Assembly: GCF_042432825.1 (NCBI RefSeq)
Contig: NZ_JBHLWN010000105.1
Coordinates: forward strand, 99,308 to 163,307
Length of the DNA: 64,000 nt
Direction: 5' to 3'
Source: Gordoniibacillus chartarius
Lineage (GTDB): Bacteria > Bacillota > Bacilli > Paenibacillales > NBRC-103111
Shown: one piece after another, positions 28,735-37,346 of the stretch
Layout: the number at the start of each line of letters is the position of its first letter
How positions within the stretch are numbered: the stretch's first letter is position 1
The notes under the pieces: model-generated
What the model was told of the DNA's origin: nothing
The model's input: only the letters and a program-made list of their open reading frames with translations
Database searches by the model: none
Program-made: the position numbers and the translations under genes

Positions 28735-29742
28735 TTACAGCACCTCCACATCAAGCCCGTTTGCACGCAGCGTTTCTATAGTCTGCTTAACGGCTTCGCC
28801 GTCTCCCTCCAGCTTGACGACAAGCTGCCCGTACGGCGTGTCCTTCAGCTTGGAGATCGTCCCCTGCAGAATCGAGAACGTTACGCCGGTCGACTGCACC
28901 GCGCGGGACAGGATCGGCTCGTATGTCGAATCGCCGAGGAAGGTAAGCCTCAGCAGCCGCGCCGCCTCATCGCCTGAGGACGGCAGCTCGACCGGGTCGG
29001 TCACCTGCTCGATGAACTCCCGCGTAACCGGATGCTGCGGCTTCAGGAACACCTCGGTTACCGGACCTTGCTCCACCAGCCGGCCTCCGTGAATGACCGC
29101 AACCCGGTCGCAAATCGACCGGATGACATGCATCTCGTGGGTAATGAGCACGATCGTAAGCCCGAACCGACGGTTAATATCCAGCAGCAGATTCAAAATC
29201 GAGTTCGTCGTCTGCGGATCGAGCGCCGAAGTGGCTTCATCGCATAATAGCACCTGCGGATCATTCGCCAAGGCCCTCGCGATCCCGACGCGCTGCTTCT
29301 GTCCGCCCGACAGCTGGGACGGATATTTGTGGCGGTGGTCCTCGAGCCCCGTCAAGCTGAGCAGCTCGCTCACCTTCCGCTCGATCTCCGCCTTCGGCGT
29401 CTTCACGAGCTTCAGCGGAAACGCGATATTGTCCGCCACCGTTGCCGACGAAAGCAAATGAAAGTGCTGGAAAATCATGCCGATACGACGCCGCTCCGAC
29501 TGCAGCTGCTTCGCGCCGAGCGCCGTCAGTTCCTTGCCATCAACGAAGACCCGCCCGCCGCTCGGACGCTCCAGCAAATTAATGCTGCGCAGCAGCGTGC
29601 TCTTGCCCGCGCCGGAATGGCCGATAACGCCGAAGATCTCGCCGCGGGCAACGGTCAGATCGACCCCGGATAAAGCGTCCACTTGCTTGGATCCTGTATG
29701 GTATTGCTTCGTTATGCCTTCAAGCCGAATCATCGGCACCAT
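28735..29742 (-). CDS. metN: Methionine ABC transporter ATPase
   Basis: 335 aa. Walker A GHSGAGKST, signature LSGGQKQRVGIA, Walker B LLCDEATSALD, and a C-terminal NIL regulatory domain (about 255-335) that binds methionine in this family. The start MVPMIRL has GAGGAGAG just ahead. First gene after the SAM-I riboswitch and its terminator. Confidence 0.95.
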   Translation of the reverse strand: MVPMIRLEGITKQYHTGSKQVDALSGVDLTVARGEIFGVIGHSGAGKSTLLRSINLLERPSGGRVFVDGKELTALGAKQLQSERRRIGMIFQHFHLLSSATVADNIAFPLKLVKTPKAEIERKVSELLSLTGLEDHRHKYPSQLSGGQKQRVGIARALANDPQVLLCDEATSALDPQTTNSILNLLLDINRRFGLTIVLITHEMHVIRSICDRVAVIHGGRLVEQGPVTEVFLKPQHPVTREFIEQVTDPVELPSSGDEAARLLRLTFLGDSTYEPILSRAVQSTGVTFSILQGTISKLKDTPYGQLVVKLEGDGEAVKQTIETLRANGLDVEVL

Positions 29743-29763
29743 AGGTCTCTCCTCACTATTGCC

Positions 29764-29801
29764 AAAATAAAAACCTCTCCTGCCCGGAGACAAGAGAGGT
29801 T
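29764..29801 (-). terminator. Riboswitch-controlled terminator ahead of metN
   Basis: Stem AACCTCTC / GAGAGGTT (29794-29801 with 29772-29779) followed by TTTTATTTT on the minus strand. It sits between the SAM-I aptamer and the metN start, the expected expression platform. Confidence 0.88.
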
Positions 29802-29834
29802 GCAGCTTCGAATACGAATATCGAATGTCGCTCC

Positions 29835-29962
29835 CTTCTCATCTCTCAAAACCGCCTGAGCAATTTTGAAGGATTTGGCACCAAGCCATTCGTAGAGCGC
29901 TCTCCGCGAACTGGTTGCCGGGCTTCATAGGGCCTTGTCCCTCCGCCACTCTGGATAAGAAG
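29835..29962 (-). ncRNA. SAM-I (S-box) riboswitch
   Basis: Minus-strand leader with the conserved S-box words: CTTATCCAGAGTGGCGGAGG at the 5' side, GGACAAGGCCC, ATGAAGCCCGGCAACC, then GGTGCCAAATCC. P1 is formed by CTTCTTATC (5') and GATGAGAAG (3'). In this class, SAM binding favours the terminator and turns off downstream genes, here metNIQ. Confidence 0.95.
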
Positions 29963-30002
29963 TTGTGTGAACGTATATGAGATAATCAAGGTAACAGTTG
30001 TC

Positions 30003-30031
30003 AGTATAAATCCCGGCGGACTGCAAGTCAA
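30003..30031 (-). promoter_or_regulatory. Promoter of the SAM riboswitch-metNIQ transcript
   Basis: TTGACT (30026-30031), 17 bp, TATACT (30003-30008) on the minus strand, about 40 nt upstream of the aptamer. Confidence 0.75.
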
Positions 30032-30120
30032 TACTTATTTAACACTTGGATAATAATCTCAAAACGAAACAAAGTCCCCTGTATATCCGCACAAACAGGC
30101 TTCCCCCACTTTTTCCGCAT

Positions 30121-30146
30121 ACAAAAATAGTGAGCGCTATGCTCAC
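30121..30146 (-). terminator. Terminator after desR
   Basis: Stem GTGAGC / GCTCAC with a 5-nt loop, then TATTTTTG on the minus strand. The stop codon of desR lies in the stem. Confidence 0.75.
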
Positions 30147-30742
30147 TTAAACCAGCCTTTATCTTTAAACCGCTTAATCGCCTCGACCCGGTTGCTGACG
30201 TCCAGCTTGTCGAGGATGACGGACACGTAATTGCGGACGGTTCCGGTCGTCAGAAAGAGCTGGTTCGCAATTTCCTTCGTATTTTTGCCGTCGGCCATGA
30301 GCAGAAGCACTTCACTTTCCCGCTCGGTGAGCGGATTCCCCTCGCTATACGCCTCGTCGATCAGCTCCGGAGCGTAAATTCGCCTTCCTGCAACTACACT
30401 GCGAATTGATGCGGCAAGCTCCTCGCTCGGACTGTCCTTCAGCAAGTAGCCGTTTACGCCGGCTTTCCGCGCCCGTTCGAAATAGCCCGGACGGGCGAAC
30501 GTCGTCAGGATGATGATCTTGCAGCCGCTGCCTTTGAGCTCTTCAGCCGCCTCCAGACCGCCCTTTCCCGGCATTTCGATGTCCATGATGCAAACATCCG
30601 GCTGGAGCTGGCCTACAAGCTTGACAGCCTCATCGCCGTTGCTCGCTTTCCCGACGACCGTGATATCTTCCTCCAGCTCCAGCAGCGCGGCGAGCGCGCC
30701 CAACAGCATTTTCTGATCTTCGGCGATAACGACCTTGATCAC
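30143..30742 (-). CDS. desR: Response regulator of membrane-fluidity system
   Basis: 199 aa. Receiver domain with phospho-acceptor Asp54 (CIMDIEMPGKGG) and a LuxR-type helix-turn-helix (LTERESEVLLLMADGKNTKE). The position of the Asp equals that in Bacillus DesR. A GTG start is chosen: it overlaps the desK stop as GTGA and has AGGAGGGA upstream, so it is translationally coupled. Phosphorylated DesR activates the desaturase gene in Bacillus; an operator-like region lies upstream of des here. Confidence 0.92.
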   Translation of the reverse strand: MIKVVIAEDQKMLLGALAALLELEEDITVVGKASNGDEAVKLVGQLQPDVCIMDIEMPGKGGLEAAEELKGSGCKIIILTTFARPGYFERARKAGVNGYLLKDSPSEELAASIRSVVAGRRIYAPELIDEAYSEGNPLTERESEVLLLMADGKNTKEIANQLFLTTGTVRNYVSVILDKLDVSNRVEAIKRFKDKGWFK

Positions 30743-31872
30743 TCTGTTCCCTCCTCCGCCTGCCGGTATGAATTCGGAATTCTCATGACGACTGTCGTAC
30801 CGCAGGCCGTAACGATGTCGAAGGTGCCGTTGACGAACTCCAGCCGTTCCTTCATGCCGCGAATGCCATTGCCCCATCTGGAGCGTGCGGCATCGGCCAT
30901 CCCGACGCCGTTGTCCCGCACCGTCACAACCAGCTCCGTAGACTCCTGGCGAATTTCGATAGAGCACTCCGTCGCTTTGCTATGCTTCACCACGTTCGTT
31001 ACGGCCTCCTTGAGGCACATGGACAGCACGTTTTCCACTAGCAGAGAGACGTTCGTCAGCTTCGGGTCGCCTTTCACGTTGAGCCCAATCTGAGCGGCAT
31101 CCAAAATTTGCCATACCAGCTGCAGCTCATCCTCCAGCTTGACCCCGCGCATATGCGTGACGAGCTCCCGCACTTCCTTCAGAGCCGTTCGGGCCGTTTG
31201 CCGCACATCGATCATCTCCGCTTCAGCCCGCTTCGGGTCGTGTTCGATCAGCTTGCGGGCAAGGTCGCTCTTCAGGCCGATCAAGCTCAGCTTCTGGCCG
31301 AGCGTATCATGCAAATCTCGGGCGATGCGCTGCCGCTCCTCCAGCTTGACCAGCTCCGAAATGCGCTTATTCGCATCCTGCAGCTGCTCGTTCAGCCGCT
31401 CCTCCTTGTTCCGGTTATACGTGTTCACCGGGAGCAGGATGACGGCGATCAAGCATAGAAATACGAACGGCAGCTGCTGCAGCAGCACGGGATTCAGCGT
31501 GGCGAACCCGTAATTGACGGCGGCGAACGTGCTGACGATGTGGATCGAATACAGGATGAAAAACGCGATGCGATTCTTGAGATTGCCGATGAAGAACGCC
31601 AGGAACAGCGAAAAGTATACATAGCCGAACAATAAGCCCATAGCGAAGGAGATCACGATCTGCACACTCGTCCAGAAATAAACGAGCCATCCTTTGGACA
31701 CAAAGGACAGCACGTAGCAGATTAAATAAACGATAATCATCGCAATGCCGGAGGCGATTTCATAGCTGGATGAAGAATGAAATATAAAGTAAAACGGCAG
31801 GATATAGAAAACAACCCAGACATACGGACTCAGCCCGGTATTTTTGCGTGAAACTTGATTCCAGAATTGCAT
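30739..31872 (-). CDS. desK: Thermosensor histidine kinase
   Basis: 377 aa. Four to five membrane segments in residues 15-150, then a coiled-coil, a HisKA_3 domain (RQRIARDLHDTLGQ, His188, the same number as in Bacillus DesK) and an ATPase domain (EAVTNVVKHSK, RDNGVGM). Senses membrane order and controls DesR. The start overlaps the end of des by 43 bp and has AAGGAG upstream. Confidence 0.92.
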   Translation of the reverse strand: MQFWNQVSRKNTGLSPYVWVVFYILPFYFIFHSSSSYEIASGIAMIIVYLICYVLSFVSKGWLVYFWTSVQIVISFAMGLLFGYVYFSLFLAFFIGNLKNRIAFFILYSIHIVSTFAAVNYGFATLNPVLLQQLPFVFLCLIAVILLPVNTYNRNKEERLNEQLQDANKRISELVKLEERQRIARDLHDTLGQKLSLIGLKSDLARKLIEHDPKRAEAEMIDVRQTARTALKEVRELVTHMRGVKLEDELQLVWQILDAAQIGLNVKGDPKLTNVSLLVENVLSMCLKEAVTNVVKHSKATECSIEIRQESTELVVTVRDNGVGMADAARSRWGNGIRGMKERLEFVNGTFDIVTACGTTVVMRIPNSYRQAEEGTE

Positions 31873-32894
31873 GAAGTGGCGTTCTCCTTCCGCCTTGTGC
31901 GGGATAGCCGCATGCCTTCCTTAAAGGTAACGAATGTTTTGGTTTGTTCGTCCCACAGCCGGAATCGCAGCGACTTCAAGCTTGACTTCACCGTAATCGT
32001 CGTCGCTTTCTGCAGCGATGGCACCGACTCATGAGCCAGCTCCAGGTTATAGTTTGGAATTTTCGGGCTCAGGTGATGCACATGATGGAAGCCGATGTTG
32101 CCGGTGAGCCACTGCAGCACCGCCGGCAGCTTGTAATACGAGCTTCCTTCCACTGCCGCTTGCACATATGACCATTCGTCTTCATTTTCAAAGTAGGAAT
32201 CCTCGAATTGGTGCTGCACGTAGAACAGCCAAAAACCGAGAAGCCCGGAAATATAAAAGATCGGAGCTTGCACGAGCACGAAGGCCTTCCAGCCGATAAG
32301 CGCGCATAAGCCTGCGTATAACAGGACGATGCCGAGGTTGGTCAGGTACGTATTCATGCGCTCTTTGCGTCGTGCCTGCTTCCGGTTAAAGCGATATTGG
32401 ATCAGAAAAACGGCGACCGGTCCAAGTCCGAACAATACGAGCGGATGGCGGTACAAACGGTAGGCGATGCGGCGAAGCAGCGGCGCTTCCGCATACTCTT
32501 CGACGGTCATGACCCACATGTCGCCCGTCCCCCGTTTATCGAGATTGCCGCTTGTCGCGTGATGGATCGTGTGCGACCACTTCCACTGCTCGTACGGAAC
32601 GAGCGTTAAAATCCCTGTAATGGTACCTAGTATACCATTCGCCAAGCGGCTTCGAAAGAACGATTGATGGCAGCAGTCGTGAAACAAAATGAACGTCCGC
32701 ACATTAAAGCAGGCTGCGACGACGGCAACGAGAAAGGTTAATACATAGGAAACGTCCAGCAGCAAATAGGCGACATACCATAGGCCAATGAACGGTACGA
32801 TCGTGTTTGCAATTTGCATAACGCTTGCCTTGACATTCGTCTTTTCATAGGGGGTCATAGAATGTTTCAAATGTTTAATTCGGGAATCGGACAT
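31830..32894 (-). CDS. des: Acyl-lipid desaturase
   Basis: 354 aa membrane enzyme with the three histidine boxes HDCCHQ, HTIHH and HHVHH that bind the di-iron centre, and hydrophobic hairpins around 30-75 and 185-240. It introduces a double bond (delta-5 in Bacillus) into membrane fatty acids at low temperature. The start MSDSRIKH has AGGAGCGA upstream. First gene of des-desK-desR. The last 27 residues overlap desK and are not conserved in appearance. Confidence 0.93.
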   Translation of the reverse strand: MSDSRIKHLKHSMTPYEKTNVKASVMQIANTIVPFIGLWYVAYLLLDVSYVLTFLVAVVAACFNVRTFILFHDCCHQSFFRSRLANGILGTITGILTLVPYEQWKWSHTIHHATSGNLDKRGTGDMWVMTVEEYAEAPLLRRIAYRLYRHPLVLFGLGPVAVFLIQYRFNRKQARRKERMNTYLTNLGIVLLYAGLCALIGWKAFVLVQAPIFYISGLLGFWLFYVQHQFEDSYFENEDEWSYVQAAVEGSSYYKLPAVLQWLTGNIGFHHVHHLSPKIPNYNLELAHESVPSLQKATTITVKSSLKSLRFRLWDEQTKTFVTFKEGMRLSRTRRKENATSCNSGIKFHAKIPG

Positions 32895-32930
32895 CGAGGG
32901 TCGCTCCTTCTGTACGTGACGGTTCCTTTC

Positions 32931-32996
32931 ATTATAAAATCTTTGGGAGCACGTCATAAGTCATGTACGTCATGGAGGTGACATGACAAATGTCAT
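32931..32996 (-). promoter_or_regulatory. des promoter with DesR-like operator
   Basis: A -10 TATAAT (32931-32936) lacks a good -35 box, as in activator-dependent promoters. Upstream are a perfect palindrome ATGACAAATGTCAT (32983-32996) and repeated GTCAT words between 32953 and 32974, resembling the DesR binding region of Bacillus. Confidence 0.6.
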
Positions 32997-33106
32997 ATAC
33001 TTTCCGATTGAATTGCGCAACGGCGGCACCTCATGTATAATTTTTATTTCAAACGTTGTGAACAATCGATGAGGAACCCGTAACAAGCGGGGACAAGGTG
33101 ACGAGT

Positions 33107-33496
33107 ATGATCGAGATTAAAACATCCAAACTGAGCAACGGCGAATTCAATCGAGGCGTATTTGCGACACAGCCGATTCCGAAAGGCACGCTGATTCACG
33201 AAGCGCCGGTCATCACGTATCCGAATGAGGATCACGAACATATCGAGAAGACGATCCTTGAGGATTATGTGTTTAATTACGGAGCCAATCATTCCGCGCT
33301 TCTCTTGGGCTACGGCAGCTTGTTCAACCATTCGTACACGCCTAACGCCACCTACGATATCAGTTTTGAGAAACTGACCGTCGACTTCTTTGCCTATAGA
33401 GACATCGCTGCCGGGGAAGAAATATTGATCAACTATAACGGCGATGTCGATTGCGACGACCCGCTTTGGTTTCTGGAAGACGATGCTGAGGATTGA
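33107..33496 (+). CDS. SET-domain protein (putative lysine methyltransferase)
   Basis: 129 aa, a minimal SET domain. Motifs: RGVFATQPIPKGTLI near the N-terminus, NHS substrate/cofactor motif in LFNHSYTPNA, and GEEILINYNG at the C-terminal pseudoknot. In bacteria these small SET proteins are thought to use SAM, but their targets are mostly unknown. The ATG was preferred over a GTG three codons upstream because AAGGTG lies 7 nt before it. It is divergent from des and followed by its own terminator. Confidence 0.85.
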   Translation: MIEIKTSKLSNGEFNRGVFATQPIPKGTLIHEAPVITYPNEDHEHIEKTILEDYVFNYGANHSALLLGYGSLFNHSYTPNATYDISFEKLTVDFFAYRDIAAGEEILINYNGDVDCDDPLWFLEDDAED

Positions 33497-33534
33497 TCTG
33501 ATTTTTGGGGTCATGGGACGAAAATGATGCAATA

Positions 33535-33569
33535 ACCCGGGGGCGCCATGGCGGCTCCGGGTTTCTTTT
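33535..33569 (+). terminator. Terminator of the SET gene
   Basis: Outer stem ACCCGG / CCGGGT with GC-rich inner pairing, followed by TTCTTTTT. Confidence 0.8.
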
Positions 33570-33598
33570 TCGGGTGATTCACCGTAAGCGAACGCAGC

Positions 33599-33641
33599 AA
33601 GGGCAGCCGCTCCCGTCGTTTGGACGGAGCGCTGCCCTTTT
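33599..33641. terminator. Hairpin between convergent genes
   Basis: Long stem GGGCAGC-CGCTCC / GGAGCG-CTGCCC (33601-33637) with a TTTT on the plus side and a weak U-run on the minus side. It probably ends the minus-strand monooxygenase transcript as well. Confidence 0.6.
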
Positions 33642-33664
33642 AGCTGCCGATTAAACAGCTCAAC

Positions 33665-34996
33665 TTATACGACTACTTGCCGGGTATAACGATTTTGCGG
33701 AATCGGCAGGCCGAGATGGCCGCGCAGCGTATCCGCTTCGTATTCGTCCCGGAACAGCCCACGCCGCTGCAGAATCGGCACGACTTCGTCGATGAATTCC
33801 TCCAGCCCGCGCGGCGTTGCCGCCCCGACGATGAAGCCGTCCGCTGCGCCGGACTCGAACCAGGCCTGCAGCTTATCGGCGACCGACTCCGGCGTGCCGA
33901 GGAACGTCGGCTTCGGCGTAGCGACCCGCAGCGCGACTTGACGAAGCGTTAAGTTTTCCGCCTTGGCGAGCTCCTTCATCCGGTCCGTAGCGCTCTGGAA
34001 GCTGTTGCGGCCCAACTCGCCGAGCTCCGGGAACGGCTCGTCAAGCGGGTACTGCGAGAAATCGTGGTGCTCGTAAAAGCGGCCCAGGAAGTCGAGCGCC
34101 TTGTCGATGGAAACGAGATTGGCCATCTCCTCGTATTTCCGCTCCGCCTCCTCCTGCGTCCTGCCGATGATCGGACCGATACCCGGCATAATGACGATGT
34201 CCTCCGGACGCCGGCCGAGCTTGGCGGCACGACCCTTCACGTCATCATAGTACTGCTTCGCATCCTCAATTGTCTCCTGACCGGTAAAGATTGCGTTCGC
34301 CCACTTTGCTGCAAAGCTCTTGCCCGCCTCGGACGCACCCGCCTGGAAAATCACCGGCTGCCCCTGCTTCGAACGGGCGATGTTCAGCGGACCTTTGACC
34401 GAGAAATAGTCGCCCTTGTGGCCCAGGGTATGCATTTTGGCCGGGTCGAAGAACACGCCGCTTTCCTTGTCGCGGATGAACGCGTCGTCCTCCCACGAAT
34501 CCCAGAGACCTGTCGCAACGTTCAAGTATTCGTCGGCGATTTTGTAGCGTTCCGGGTGGGACGGGTGCTGCTGCTCCGTCTTGCCGAAGTTGAGCGCGGA
34601 GCCTTCCAGCGGCGAAGTGACGACGTTCCAGCCGGCCCGGCCGCCGGAGATCATATCGAGCGAGCCGAATTGGCGGGACACGGTGAACGGCACGCTGTAC
34701 GACGTCGACAGCGTGCCGACGAGCCCGATCTTGGAGCTGACGCCGGCCAGCGCACTCAAGATCGTAATCGGCTCGAACCGGTTCAGGAAGTGGGGGATCG
34801 ATTTTTCCGTAATATACAGTCCGTCCGCGATAAACACAAAATCGAACTTGCCTTCTTCCGCCTTCCGGGTCCAATGCTTGTAAAGCTCGAAATTTACGCT
34901 TGCATCCGTGATCGCGTCGGGGTGCCTCCATCCCGAGATGTTGCCGCCCACCCCGTGCAAAATCGCACCCAGCTTGATTTTTCTCTTTGAACTCAT
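33665..34996 (-). CDS. NtaA/SnaA/DszA-family flavin monooxygenase (copy 1)
   Basis: 443 aa, luciferase-like TIM barrel of the class that uses reduced FMN from a separate reductase. Family words: KLGAILHGVGG, FVFIADGLY, PLEGSALNFGK, PVIFQAGASEAGK. Bacillus relatives (CmoJ/YtnJ, YxeK) oxidatively split acetylated S-substituted cysteines. It overlaps the oxidase gene upstream by 4 bp (ATGA), so both are co-translated. Two paralogues lie at 49940 and 56564. The exact substrate cannot be read. Confidence 0.9.
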   Translation of the reverse strand: MSSKRKIKLGAILHGVGGNISGWRHPDAITDASVNFELYKHWTRKAEEGKFDFVFIADGLYITEKSIPHFLNRFEPITILSALAGVSSKIGLVGTLSTSYSVPFTVSRQFGSLDMISGGRAGWNVVTSPLEGSALNFGKTEQQHPSHPERYKIADEYLNVATGLWDSWEDDAFIRDKESGVFFDPAKMHTLGHKGDYFSVKGPLNIARSKQGQPVIFQAGASEAGKSFAAKWANAIFTGQETIEDAKQYYDDVKGRAAKLGRRPEDIVIMPGIGPIIGRTQEEAERKYEEMANLVSIDKALDFLGRFYEHHDFSQYPLDEPFPELGELGRNSFQSATDRMKELAKAENLTLRQVALRVATPKPTFLGTPESVADKLQAWFESGAADGFIVGAATPRGLEEFIDEVVPILQRRGLFRDEYEADTLRGHLGLPIPQNRYTRQVVV

Positions 34997-36150
34997 AGGT
35001 TCTCTCCTCCAATAGCGGTTGTATCGAATCTGGATAAGGCAAATAGGCCAAGATCTACGGAAGGCCGCTTGCCCAGCGCAAGCTCGGCCAGCGCCTTGCC
35101 GACCGCGCTCGAAAATTTGAAGCCGTGCCCGGAGAAGCCGCCTGCGACGATAACGTTTTCGTGAGCCGGATGCTTGTCGATGATAAAATGTTCATCCGGC
35201 GTCAGCTCGTACTTGCATACGGCGGAGCTTACCAATCGGCCGGCGGCCTGCGGCATGAACGCCTCCAGCGTCCTGCGCAGATCCGATTCGTCCTCGCGAC
35301 AATGGCCGAACGGCACAGGCGTCTCCCCGGGCCGCCACGGCAGTCCGCCGTCATGGCGGCCGATCTTGACGCCGCCGCCGGCAATGCTGGGGAATCCGTA
35401 GTAGCCGCCGTTGTCCGCAGCCAAGGTAAAGCCGGGGAAAGCGCCCGTATCGAACAATCCCGGTTCGGACTGAAACCAGCCTACGGTTTTGCGTACGGCC
35501 CGGATCGGCAGCGTGACGAACGGCTGGAGCGATGGGAACCAGGCCCCGGCAGTAAGGATGAGGCGATCGGCGGCAAAATCGCCGACTCGCGTTAGCACCC
35601 GAACGGCGCCGCCATCAGCCTCGATGTGCTGCACCCGCGTATAGGGCAGCAGCATCGCTCCCTCGGCTAACGCCAGCTTGCGGTAAGCCGCGATACAGCG
35701 TTCGCTGTGCAAGTATCCCGCATCGGGTTCATACATGGCTTCATACGAGTGCGGCAGACGGATGCCCGGCCAGCGGCGGTTGATTTCGTCGGCATCGAGA
35801 CGCTCTACGCGCACTCCGGCACCCTGCGCATCCTGAATCCGCTGCTGAAAGCGTCCCTGCGTGCGGTCGGCCATATTCAAGACGCCGGAACGGACGAGCA
35901 GCCGCTGCCCGCTCTCCTCCTCCAGATCCCGCCACGACCGGTCCGCTTCCAAAGCAAGCGCGACATACGCTGCGCCTCCGCTGTAGGCATGACGGATCAA
36001 TCTCGTATCCCCGTGGTGGCTGCCTTCCTCATGCGGCGGGTCGAACGCATCGATCATCAGCGTGCGGACTCCCCGCCGGGCCAAATAATAGCCGGCGCTC
36101 ATGCCCATCGAGCCGGCGCCGACGATGATGACGTCAAATGTTTGGCTCAT
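34993..36150 (-). CDS. SolA/monomeric sarcosine oxidase-like flavoenzyme
   Basis: 385 aa. FAD-binding GAGSMG at 11-16 and the candidate flavin-linking cysteine Cys312 in AVCKYELTPDEHF, as in N-methyltryptophan oxidase and sarcosine oxidase. It oxidises secondary N-methyl amino acids to amine, formaldehyde and H2O2 in known members. Start has GGGGAGGGG upstream. Lies 23 bp after the M20 gene in the same unit, an unusual partner for sulfur genes; it may process an N-alkyl substrate. Confidence 0.85.
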   Translation of the reverse strand: MSQTFDVIIVGAGSMGMSAGYYLARRGVRTLMIDAFDPPHEEGSHHGDTRLIRHAYSGGAAYVALALEADRSWRDLEEESGQRLLVRSGVLNMADRTQGRFQQRIQDAQGAGVRVERLDADEINRRWPGIRLPHSYEAMYEPDAGYLHSERCIAAYRKLALAEGAMLLPYTRVQHIEADGGAVRVLTRVGDFAADRLILTAGAWFPSLQPFVTLPIRAVRKTVGWFQSEPGLFDTGAFPGFTLAADNGGYYGFPSIAGGGVKIGRHDGGLPWRPGETPVPFGHCREDESDLRRTLEAFMPQAAGRLVSSAVCKYELTPDEHFIIDKHPAHENVIVAGGFSGHGFKFSSAVGKALAELALGKRPSVDLGLFALSRFDTTAIGGENL

Positions 36151-36173
36151 TCTGCCCCCTCCCCGTCGTTACA

Positions 36174-37346
36174 TTAAGTCGCAAAGCGGTTCAGCTCGGA
36201 GGCGGCCAGCTCGGCAAAGAATTGCGCGGTTACCGGCAAAGCCCGTTCATCGACATCGAACGCAGGGTGATGCCATTCTTTCGGTCCCGATGTTCCAACG
36301 AAGATAAACAAGCCCGGCACCTCTTTCTGGTAGAAGGCAAAATCTTCTCCCGCCGGTGACGGCTTCGGCTCTATGACGTTCAGCCCGAGCCGCTTCGCCG
36401 CATCTGCCGCAGCAGCGGCCAGCCCCGCATCGTTATGAACCGGCGGCGGCCCTTGCAGCCAGCGCAGCGACGCTTTGGCCCCGTAAGCGGCAGCGACCCC
36501 GTCCGCCACCTCGCCGAACCGCTTCACGACACGGGCTCGCACCTCCTCGTCAAACGTCCGCAGCGTGCCATCCAGAACCGCCTTCTCCGGGATGACGTTC
36601 CACGCCGTGCCGCTGTTCAGCCGCGTTACGCTGACGACGGCGCTGTCCAGCGGACTGACATTGCGGCTGACAATCGACTGCAGCGCGGTGATCAAATAAG
36701 CCGCCGCAACGATCGGATCGACGCTCGCCTCGGGTACGGCCGCATGGGAGCCGACACCTTCCAGCTCCACGAGGAAGCCGTCGGCGGACGCCATTAGCGG
36801 ACCGGAGCGGATCCCGATCGTCCCGACCGGCAGATCCGGCTTGTTGTGCAGCCCGTAGATCGCCCGCACGCCTTCCAATGCGCCGCTCGCCACCACTTTG
36901 ACGGCTCCCGCCGCCTTTTCCTCCGCCGGCTGAAAGATGATCCGCACCGTACCCGGAAGCTTATCCTCTTGCTCCTTCAGCAGCAAAGCGGCGCCTAGAA
37001 TCGCCGCCGTGTGGAAGTCATGACCGCAGGCATGCATCTTGCCGGGAACTTTCGAGGCGAACGGCAAGCCGGTCTCCTCCGTAACGGGAAGCGCATCGAT
37101 GTCGGCACGCAGCGCCACGATCGGCCCGCCGCGCAGCCCTCCAATTTCGGCGATGACGCCGGTCGGCAGTGCATATTGGGTGGCGATTCGGATACCAGCC
37201 TCTTCCAGCTGCCGCCGTATGTAGGCCGTCGTCTGCACCTCCTCAAGGGAGAGCTCCGGATATTGGTGAAGATGACGCCGCACCGCCACAAGCTTTTCCT
37301 TGATTGTATCGGCGCTTACGACCGCGCCGCCGCCGTTTGCTCCCAT
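36174..37346 (-). CDS. M20 amidohydrolase (N-acyl amino acid deacylase)
   Basis: 390 aa. Metal-binding motifs HACGHDFHT and QPAEE, dimerization domain in the middle, and ALRADIDALP. Family members remove N-acetyl groups from amino acids; YxeP/SndB-like and YtnL/SndA-like enzymes deacetylate cysteine derivatives. Its start overlaps the upstream monooxygenase by 31 bp with AAGGAGG inside that gene. Paralogue at 39463. Confidence 0.9.
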   Translation of the reverse strand: MGANGGGAVVSADTIKEKLVAVRRHLHQYPELSLEEVQTTAYIRRQLEEAGIRIATQYALPTGVIAEIGGLRGGPIVALRADIDALPVTEETGLPFASKVPGKMHACGHDFHTAAILGAALLLKEQEDKLPGTVRIIFQPAEEKAAGAVKVVASGALEGVRAIYGLHNKPDLPVGTIGIRSGPLMASADGFLVELEGVGSHAAVPEASVDPIVAAAYLITALQSIVSRNVSPLDSAVVSVTRLNSGTAWNVIPEKAVLDGTLRTFDEEVRARVVKRFGEVADGVAAAYGAKASLRWLQGPPPVHNDAGLAAAAADAAKRLGLNVIEPKPSPAGEDFAFYQKEVPGLFIFVGTSGPKEWHHPAFDVDERALPVTAQFFAELAASELNRFAT

